Made by a program: the position numbers and the translations under genes | DNA from: Bostrychus sinensis | Taxonomy: Eukaryota > Chordata > Actinopteri > Gobiiformes > Eleotridae | Length of the DNA stretch: 64,000 nucleotides | NCBI GenBank assembly: GCA_020698575.1 | Contig: CM036245.1 | Coordinates: 3,435,609-3,499,608 of the forward strand | Direction of reading: 5' to 3' | The notes under the pieces: generated by a model | Told to the model about the DNA's origin: nothing | Seen by the model: only the letters and a program-made list of their open reading frames with translations | The model's database searches: none | Part shown: in pieces, positions 57,009 to 64,000 of the stretch | How positions within the stretch are numbered: the stretch's first letter is position 1 | How the letters are laid out: each line of letters begins with the position of its first letter

Positions 57009-57465
57009 GTAAGTAAAGTTTATTTGTATAGCACCTTTCACAGATAGACTCACAAGGTGCTTCACAGATTAAAAACACAAAGGAACAATAAAAAATAAAA
57101 CAATATGGCTGTACAACACAAATTAGAAGAACAGAGGAATCATGATAACAGCAGTCACAGCAGCTTGCCAATACAAATAGGTTTTTAGGGGCATATTGAA
57201 TGATTCGACAGACCTAGCAGGTCTTAGGTCGGGGGGGGGGGGGGGGGGGTCAAAGGCTTGGTCGCCTCTGGTGTTGAACTTTGCCAGCGGAAAAATTAAC
57301 CTGGTTGGCGGACCTGAGACAACGACATGGGATAATCCTAAGCATGAGGTCAGACATCTAACATCTGATCTAATGGCCAATTCAAAAAAGCAGTACACCT
57401 TACAAAAGTACACCTTGGACCTGAGAAATAACTATTGTTCAGAAATGAAGCAAAGACTCAGTTTG
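57009..57465. other. Dispersed-repeat fragment and poly-G run
   Basis: 57009-57100 is a fragment of a common fish repeat (GTTTATTTGTATAGCACCTT). A G(20) run lies near 57229-57249, a likely assembly-difficult site. No gene. Confidence 0.5.
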
Positions 57466-57735
57466 TCACTCCATCTCCATTATAGTTATTTTATTCTTAG
57501 TCTTCAAGAATAAACTTTTACACACATTTCTGATTTTGGACAGGTTCAGGCCGTATATGAGCGGGTTAAACAGCGGCTGAAGCACAAAGTAATAAAATGG
57601 CAAAATCGTTTTTAACATTCGGGGCCAGTGGCTCTCATCCGATCTGGCTTGAATTAGCTTGAAAACAGTCCCTAAAGAGTAGTTGACGAGTGCACAGAGG
57701 TGAGGCATGCAGGTGCTCACAGCCGCGTCTGTGTA
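57466..57735 (-). pseudogene. Odorant receptor relic, subfamily b (TM6-TM7 only)
   Basis: The minus strand encodes STCMPHLCALVNYSLGTVF, then SHWPRMLKTILPFYYFVLQP and FNPLIYGLNLSKIRNVC, ending in KNKITIMEME. This is the TM6-TM7 end of an odorant receptor close to the b copies at 54832 and 63719. The homology stops just past a fragment matching the third intracellular loop (GATCCATTAAAACACACTCT, to about 57754), where a different duplicated block begins. TM1-TM5 are absent. Confidence 0.88.
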
Positions 57736-57756
57736 GATCCATTAAAACACACTCTG

Positions 57757-57985
57757 TCTGTGTCATAGTTTTAATATTTATCTTCTTCAAAGTGTAACAA
57801 ATGTTTTATGAAGATGAACAAGTGAATAAAAACAAACACATGTGGCATGAAGGTACGATGCCTGTCAGAGCCAGTGATTTATGAGATGTTTTTACTGTGA
57901 TTCTCATCGTACTCTTCTAACTGGAAATTTCCAGAAAATAAAAGATTTTGTACCAACAATACTGTACACAGAATGGTTTCTGGGG
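57757..57985. repeat. Segmental duplication fragment (pairs with 41923-42155)
   Basis: See 41923-42155. Here it lies between the b relic and the hAT element, about 300 bp from the latter. Confidence 0.8.
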
Positions 57986-58283
57986 CTGAAATCCACTCAC
58001 ATTTGGTGTTCTGTCCGGTGTGGATGTCCAACCCTGGTTACTGTGCGCCAGAAACTAGGTCACTGAGAAAAGTTCTGTGTCGTCATAGACAAGTGCGATT
58101 AATTGCGAATCCAAGCATTCTCTGCAGGGTCACAGTAACAGCTCCCAAACAGAAGAGGTTTTCCACAGATACATTATTTTAAATTATAAAACCTGACATA
58201 CTAATGCAAAGGAATCCAACACTGTTTCAGATAGATTGGGAGAAAAGAGCTTTAAAGGAATTTTAATAACACCACATACAGTC
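57986..58283. other. Spacer, no gene
   Basis: Nothing recognisable. Confidence 0.4.
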
Positions 58284-58773
58284 CTTTACAGCAGTGTTTC
58301 CCAACCAGGGGTACGGGGACCCCTAGGGTACATGAGAACTTTGTTGGGGGTACTTTGAATTAGTTTATTATAATTTATTTTCAACATCAAAACAAAGTAT
58401 CTGCAAAATATCTGTTTCATAGTATAAAATTGAAACCCATGAAAGCTGTGTGAAAGTGTCTCAGGAGTTAGTTCAAAGGTGTTTTTTAGTAGTATGTATA
58501 TATATTATGAGCTTGTTTTTTTTACTTTAATCATTAAATTAGTTTGTATTGTAATATTTAATTTTTATAATGTAGTGTTATGTTGTATTCATAAAGGCAG
58601 ACATGTTTATTTATTTAGATTTTTACCTTAATTTTTTGTTAAATAAACATTTTTTTGATAAGCCCACTTCCTGAAAAATCATCAATTACTGTATAAGTGA
58701 GGGGGTACTTATGGTAAGAAAAATGGCACGGGGGTACACAGGACAAAAAAGTTTGGAAACCACTGCTTTACAG
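58284..58773. mobile_element. Non-autonomous hAT element with 8-bp target duplication
   Basis: The element at 58292-58765 (474 bp) begins CAGTGTTTCCCAACC and ends GTTTGGAAACCACTG. CTTTACAG flanks both sides (58284-58291 and 58766-58773). The other duplication unit keeps only its right end (45195-45286) and one CTTTACAG. Confidence 0.85.
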
Positions 58774-58803
58774 AGACTTTATTAATATTTTACAGGTGAC
58801 ACA

Positions 58804-59733
58804 TTACCCTCTGTTCCTCAGCAGCAGACTTTTACAGATGTTCTTGATCTTACTGAGTTTGAGTCCGTACAGAACTGGGTTTAGCAGCGGCTGGACGCTC
58901 AGAAAATACAGCGACAGCAGAATCCGCACCACCGTCGGCGTGCGACTCATGTCGAAGCGGCTCTGCAAGATCTCAAAGAACGCGCCGAAGGAAAAGCTGA
59001 GCAGCGAGAGTAAGTGAGGCGTGCAGGTGTTCATCGCCTTCCGCCGCGTCTGCCCGCAGCCGCCGAAACACACCCGGAGAATGCGTGCGTATGAGAACAC
59101 AATCAGGACGACGAGGACCACGAGGATGGCGAACATGTACACAACACCGTACACGTTGTTCACTGTAGTGTCGCCGCACGCCAGTTTCACGATGGAGTAG
59201 TTATTGCAGTAGACTTTAGGGACGATGTTTCCGCAAAGTTTTAGCGGTAACGTCAAAGACACAACGACAACAATGGCGATAAAGCTGCAGAGCCATACGA
59301 CGGCGGTGATAGTGCTGACTTTTAGCGGTGTCATGTACGTGTTGTACTGCAGAGGGAAGCAGATGGCCAGGTAACGGTCGTACGACATGACGGCCAGGTT
59401 CGTGAACTCGATGTGGCCGTATGAATGGATGCAGAAGATTTGTAAAAAGCAAAGTGAGTAGGAAACGGTGTGGATGTCCTGCAGGATCTGGACCAAAAGA
59501 AACGGGAACAATGCAGTGCTGCCCCAGAGTTCGTTAATAAATAAACTACAGAGAAAGATGTACATAGGTTCATGTAGAGTTCTGTTCAAACAGATGACGA
59601 CGATGAGAAGCAGGTTGGACAGCACTATCAGAGCATACACAGACATTAGGATGAGAAAATACAGCCATCTCAAAGGCCCAGTGTCAAAGTAGGCTCCCAG
59701 AGTGAAATAGGAAACCTGACTGGAGTTTTTCAT
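58804..59733 (-). CDS. Odorant receptor, intact (subfamily a copy 2)
   Basis: A complete 309-residue odorant receptor, the only fully intact one in the window. It starts MKNSSQVSYFTLGAYFDTG with a glycosylation site at NSS. TM1 holds VLSNLLLIVVICLNRTLHEP (family GN replaced by SN). TM2 is MYIFLCSLFINELWGSTALF and the TM3 end is MSYDRYLAICFPLQYNTYMT. The second-loop cysteines lie around KLCGNIVPKVYCNNYSIVKL. TM5-TM6 is FSYARILRVCFGG, then KAMNTCTPHLLSLLSFSFGA, and TM7 is LNPVLYGLKLSKIKNIC. It is likely expressed in olfactory sensory neurons and couples to G-olf, as known for the family; the ligand is unknown. It appears closest to the teleost delta-like group, a guess from motif resemblance. 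A decamer array lies about 70-300 bp upstream. Confidence 0.95.
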   Translation of the reverse strand: MKNSSQVSYFTLGAYFDTGPLRWLYFLILMSVYALIVLSNLLLIVVICLNRTLHEPMYIFLCSLFINELWGSTALFPFLLVQILQDIHTVSYSLCFLQIFCIHSYGHIEFTNLAVMSYDRYLAICFPLQYNTYMTPLKVSTITAVVWLCSFIAIVVVVSLTLPLKLCGNIVPKVYCNNYSIVKLACGDTTVNNVYGVVYMFAILVVLVVLIVFSYARILRVCFGGCGQTRRKAMNTCTPHLLSLLSFSFGAFFEILQSRFDMSRTPTVVRILLSLYFLSVQPLLNPVLYGLKLSKIKNICKSLLLRNRG

Positions 59734-59799
59734 CGTTGCTCAGACACACCAACAATAACGTAGACCATCTGAGAAAATACAGTATTAAGCAAACATTTG

Positions 59800-60030
59800 G
59801 CTAAACCAGGACTAATGAAAGACTAAACAAGGTCTAAAACAGGTCTAAACCAGGGCTAAACAAGTTCTAAACCATGAAGGACTAAACAAGGACTAACCGA
59901 GGGCAAAAACCAGGACTACAGCAGGTCTAAACCAGGACTAAACAAGGTCTAAATCAGGTGAAAACTAGAGCTAAACCAGGACTAAAACCAGAACTAAACC
60001 AGGACCAAGCCCTAAACAACTAGAGCCGGA
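59800..60030. repeat. Degenerate AACCAGGACTA decamer array upstream of the intact OR
   Basis: Loosely tandem 10-11-bp units, counterpart of 46317-46640 but shorter by roughly 90 bp. Confidence 0.75.
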
Positions 60031-61989
60031 CAAAATCAGGATTTAATCCAGGACTAAAACTGAAATTTAGACTTAGTTTGATTACTTGAAACTCACTATA
60101 GGCCGAATGTTGATTACCTTTTTGACATTTGATGCATTAACAAACATGAATATAAGTCTTGGTTAACTAATAATGATTTCAAATGCATAAATACATTTTA
60201 CCTAACCTTAGCTTTGCAAAAACTTAGAAAAGTTGATGAGCTTATTGAAAATCAATAAAATCTAAGTTGCATGCACTTATTAACAATATTTCATTAAAAC
60301 CTGATCTGACTTAGAGTAGCATTCACTTATTTACATCTTACCACAAAACTTGAGTTTAGAATGAGTTTGTTCACCGTTAAGCAACATTAAAATATACTGC
60401 CATTTACTTTCAGCACAACATGTAAATGCATTAAGATGTGCTGTACACGTATTTTATGATTTACAATTTTAAACTAGGGCTTAGACAAAGCAACACTTTG
60501 CTAACAGGACATTTCTGAGCATCAATCACAACAAAACACGACCAAAAGAGATGAAAACCTCATGATTCTATGTCGATCAGGCAGAATTCAACCAAAAGCT
60601 CAAAATGTTCAGGCCTCGAGAAAAGTTACAGAAATGAGAGCTCAAAGTAATTACACCAAATTTGGAATTAGAATTCTCTTAACAATTATATGTTTTTGCT
60701 GTGTAACACCTGTATTGCATTCATTATATTTAGATTAGAATCAATTAGAAAAGTACTGACATTATGAGTTTATGTTTTAATTTTTTTCTCTTTAGTCATG
60801 AAGTATTTTTTGAGCTAAAACTAACTAAACTAAAACTAAACTCGTACGTCCAGCCCTGAAAATATTTAACATAAGTCAGAATAGCACCTCAGTAAAGATC
60901 TGAAGACCTGAAAATCTTTCAACACGCATCAGTTTTCTGTCTACAAGAGAGTCCCATAAAAGTCTGATTTGAAATATATTTTTTAGCCGTAGGTCAAGCA
61001 GGTTTGGTTTGAGACGTAACAAAGAAAACTTGTTTACATATTCTGAAACCTTAACATTGTGATAAAACATATATAAATATAAATATACAAATTAAATTTA
61101 ATCTTTCTATATGTAAAGCAGTACCAGGCCACAGCAAGAAACCAGAACAGAAGAAAATACACTATTTTCATGCACTCAAATACTTGCTCTTTCAGGTCCG
61201 ACGGCACAGAATGAAAAATCAGCATTAGACAACCACAATAAACAGTAATTTTAGATAGAAACCTAAAAGTAATGAGCAAAAACATATAAACTGAACACAG
61301 CTCGTGATATTTTAAAGTTTAAAGACATATATTGTTTTCATGGGAAATGTTCCAACAGCTTTTAATCCTGATTAGACTTGAACTTTCTGACTTTTTCTAA
61401 CAATTATGTTCTCTCAAAAACAGTATATTTCAGGAGTTCTGATGTAAAAAAAAAAAATCATAAAATACTGCTACAAAATGTCTATCTGTGGTGAAAAAAA
61501 TCTCTGGCATCATTCATTTCTCCAGCTGCCCCAAACACATCATCTTAAAATGTAAAACCTGCAGAAAATTCACCGTTAATTGAATCTTAAGTTGGGGGCC
61601 CCCACACAAACAGGGCTTTATCAGACTCTGTGGCCCTCCTCTGGGCCACACACAGACAACAACACAATGCCCACTGGAAAAAAAACTAAACATGAATGAA
61701 TAAGTCACTATCTGTGTCACAGCCGTTCAGAATTAAAGGTACACTCCCATAATCTACAGAAAAACCTTTTCTATCCACAACAACAGCACAGCCCCATTTC
61801 CTGGTTTTTATTTACAAATTTACAAAGTTGGCCAATTCTCCACAAAAATACAACTAAATAACATACAATAGTAGAAAAAGTTTTGAGCTGACCCTAAACG
61901 TACAGCTCTGAGTTGAGAATTAGACCATGTCGTGTTAAACATTATGTGAATGCCATCCATGTTTACCCGCTGGGCCGAGCTGCGCGTGC
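60031..61989. other. AT-rich duplicated DNA, no gene
   Basis: Matches 46640-48880. No coding region is supported. Confidence 0.5.
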
Positions 61990-62373
61990 ATCAGGCTAAG
62001 CTTGGGGTGTTCAAGTTTTTTACTGAGGACCACATACTGAAAAATATGCTGAGGAGGGCCACTCACTGGAGCTGACAGATTTCGCTGCCCTGTGAACTGG
62101 GGTCAGATTTGCCTGCTCTTTTAGCTCCAGGGGTCTTCCCATATTAACCCCACATTCACATTTATCTGGGCTTGGGAGCAGCACATATTATGGCAGAATT
62201 TTTGTAGTGGCCTAACCATAATTTTAATTTATTTTTTCTTCCTCAATGCCAGGTTCACCTCACACTGAAGGTTTTGACCTTGAGCTAAGAACTTCTACCT
62301 CGGGCCTCCTGAGAATGAAGCCCGAAGCCCAATAAAAAATAGTCTTCGGGCCATGGTTTGGACACCCCTGGTC
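61990..62373. mobile_element. hAT-like non-autonomous repeat
   Basis: Left end CTTGGGGTGTTCAAG followed by TTTTTTACTGAGGACCACAT; right end CCATGGTTTGGACACCCCTG. Ends of the GGGGTGTCCAAAC type and the phrase GGGCCA recur in fish repeats. Unit 1 keeps only its first roughly 30 bp (48873-48900), and the DIRS element follows. Confidence 0.5.
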
Positions 62374-62960
62374 TAAGCGGAGACACCCAGAGAGGCATCC
62401 AGGAGTCTCTGAATCAGATGCCCGGGCCTCAGCTGACTCCTCTCGATGTGGAGGAGCAGTGGCTCTGCTCCGAGCTCCTCCTGAGTGACTGCGCTCCTCA
62501 CCCTATCTCTAAGAAATTGCCCCAGCCACTCTGCGGAGGAAACTCATTTTGGCCGCTTGTATCCAGGATCTTGTGCTTTTGGTCATGACCCAAAGCTCAT
62601 GACCATAGGTGAGAGTAGGAACAGAGGTAAATGCAGTGCTTTGCGTTTTGGCTCAGCTCCTTCTTCACCACAACAGACCGATACAACGACTGCATTACTG
62701 CAGATGCTGCAGTGATCCTGCTGTCAGTGTCACGCTCCAACCTTCCCTCACTGTGAGCAAGACCCCAAGATACTTAAACTCCTCCACTTGAGGCAGGAGC
62801 TCTCCTCCGACCTTGGCCTCAGACTTGGAGGTGCTGATTCTGTGGTTCCCAAACTGGATTCCCTCCAGCCCCTAGAAATTCTGTCCATAAAGATAAAGAA
62901 CAAAACCAGATACAAATTGCAGTCACGAGTCGAACCTGCACCAGACAGATCTGACTTACT
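62374..62960 (-). mobile_element. RTE/Rex3-like LINE fragment, reverse strand
   Basis: The minus strand encodes FFIFMDRISRG, then STSKSEA/KVGGELLPQVEEFKYLG-type pieces and the LRDRVRSS / GVEPLLLHIERSQL region, in shifting frames. This is the same family as 24290-24772. The part beyond 62837 is shared with unit 1 (53921-54050). Confidence 0.7.
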
Positions 62961-64000
62961 GCAGTGAACCAAGCTCCAGCTGCAGTCGTACAGGAATGGA
63001 CAGTGCAGTATCGATATATCAGTATATTCATGCAGTACTCATTTGGGTATCAAGTACTTGAATAAAGTATCAATACTAATTAAAACATGTTTTGGGGTAA
63101 CTTGCTCTAGTGTTTAGTGCCAGAAGAGCCCCACCCAGCAGCACATTGGTCTGGTCCATCCATGTCATGTGACAGGACGTTAGCTGTTTTGTTTGTTCTA
63201 CTGTGCACATAAAAGTTATTTATTTTACTCTGTGTACTTTAAGGTTGTTAAGTGGCCAGTATTAGTCATGGAATTTGTCTTCAAAGGTCAGTTTTTTTAA
63301 TTGAAAAAGTGTCACCTATAAGAAATGATGAGTAATCAGTATTGAATTGAATCAGTATTGCATTGAATCTAAAAAGTGTGGTATTGCCCATCAACACCGG
63401 ACAGCCCTTAGCTGAGGTGTTAGTTATGGACAAACTGTGACTAGAACAGTCCAGGACCTGGTTCAGATCAGGTTCAGATCGGGGAGGCCGTTACTTTGTG
63501 TGAATTCTTAGACAATATTTGTCCATTCTCTTTCTTTATTTTACATTATTGTTCATACATAACAGTCAGCCTAGTTGTTTTAATATTTTACTATCTTATT
63601 ATAATAACATTAAAACATTAAATGAGCTGCTTTTACTTGAACTGAGATGATTTGTTAACAAAAACACCATGGCATTAGTTAAAGTGCTGTGTTTAAAAAC
63701 TGAAGCAAACACAGTTTGTCACTCCAACTCCATCATTGTAATTTTATTCTTAGACCTCAACAATAAACCTTTACACACAGTTCTGATGTTGGACAGGTTG
63801 AGGCCGTACATGAGCGGGTTGAACAGTGGCTGACAGAATAAGGGGTATAAAGGTAAAAATGATCCATTAAAACACACTCTGAGAATCTGGATATATGTGA
63901 AAAATATGACAATTAGAGGAATTATAATGGTGACAGTTGCAGCGATGAGTTCGTACAGGTTGTTAATGGTTGTCTCAAAACAGGACAGTTTAATGATGCA
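62837..64000. repeat. Segmental duplication, unit 2 right part (pairs with 53921-55240)
   Basis: Continues to the window end with high similarity to unit 1, apart from small indels and the roughly 141-bp loss inside the OR. Confidence 0.85.
63719..64000 (-). pseudogene. Odorant receptor pseudogene, subfamily b copy 2 (internal deletion, runs off the window)
   Basis: The minus strand encodes CIIKLSCFETTINNLYELIA, then ATVTIIIPLIVIFFTYIQIL and RVCFNGS. It then jumps at 63860-63862 to FLPLYPLFCQPLFNPLMYGL and NLSNIRTVC, ending KNKITMMELE. Against copy 1 about 141 bp (the TM6 part) are deleted, so it cannot form seven helices. TM1-TM4 lie beyond position 64000. Unlike copy 1, the retained TM5 part reads cleanly. 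Confidence 0.88.

Larger units (their letters stand above)
58678..62012. repeat. Segmental duplication, unit 2 left part (pairs with 45195-48898)
   Basis: Holds the intact subfamily a OR and its flanks. Compared with unit 1 it has several deletions in the AT-rich 5' flank (for example around 60230-60330 and 60448). Confidence 0.85.

Noticed and set aside
56598..57016. Two short plus ORFs
   Set aside because: Lie inside the TTAA MITE; no transposase features.

Overview
The window looks like nuclear DNA from a teleost fish. The protein-coding content is a transglutaminase 3' end followed by fish-type (type 1) odorant receptor (OR) genes. The rest is AT-rich DNA dense with mobile elements typical of ray-finned fish: hAT and Tc1/mariner MITEs, Ty3/Gypsy, a DIRS-type tyrosine-recombinase retrotransposon, RTE/Rex3-like LINE pieces, a piggyBac remnant and several minisatellites. 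No bacterial, phage, CRISPR, rRNA or tRNA features were recognised. I had no alignment tools, so family names come from motifs and from comparing copies inside the window.

Layout. 0.4-1.8 kb: last two exons of a transglutaminase gene (+), with a solo LTR in the intron and a second copy just downstream. 1.9-7.7 kb: nested transposon remains, including two hAT elements with intact 8-bp target duplications. 7.86-10.54 kb: a 19-bp minisatellite of about 140 units, abutting a 5'-truncated, decayed Ty3/Gypsy element (10.6-15.36 kb). 17.5-41 kb: scattered ORs: pseudogene (+) 17.5 kb, nearly intact gene (-) 20.0-21.0 kb, a tail-to-tail inverted pair (27.6-28.5 + and 30.2-31.2 -), a relic (-) 33.2-33.8 kb, and a pseudogene (+) 39.9-40.8 kb. 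42-64 kb: a tandem segmental duplication. Each unit has one OR of subfamily a (pseudogene at 45.3-46.3 kb, intact gene at 58.8-59.7 kb) followed by a broken OR of subfamily b (54.8-55.6 kb; 63.7 kb to the window end); a further b relic lies at 57.5 kb. A 5-kb DIRS element sits in the first unit where the second unit has about 0.8 kb of other repeats.

How it works together. OR genes have single coding exons and act independently, one receptor per olfactory neuron as known for the family. Of eleven OR loci only one (58.8-59.7 kb) is fully open from the start codon to a normal C-terminus, and one more (20.0-21.0 kb) is open but frameshifted at the very end. The rest are broken, mostly by single-base insertions. 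This is birth-and-death evolution by tandem and inverted duplication with transposon breakpoints, unless some of the single-base indels are assembly errors.
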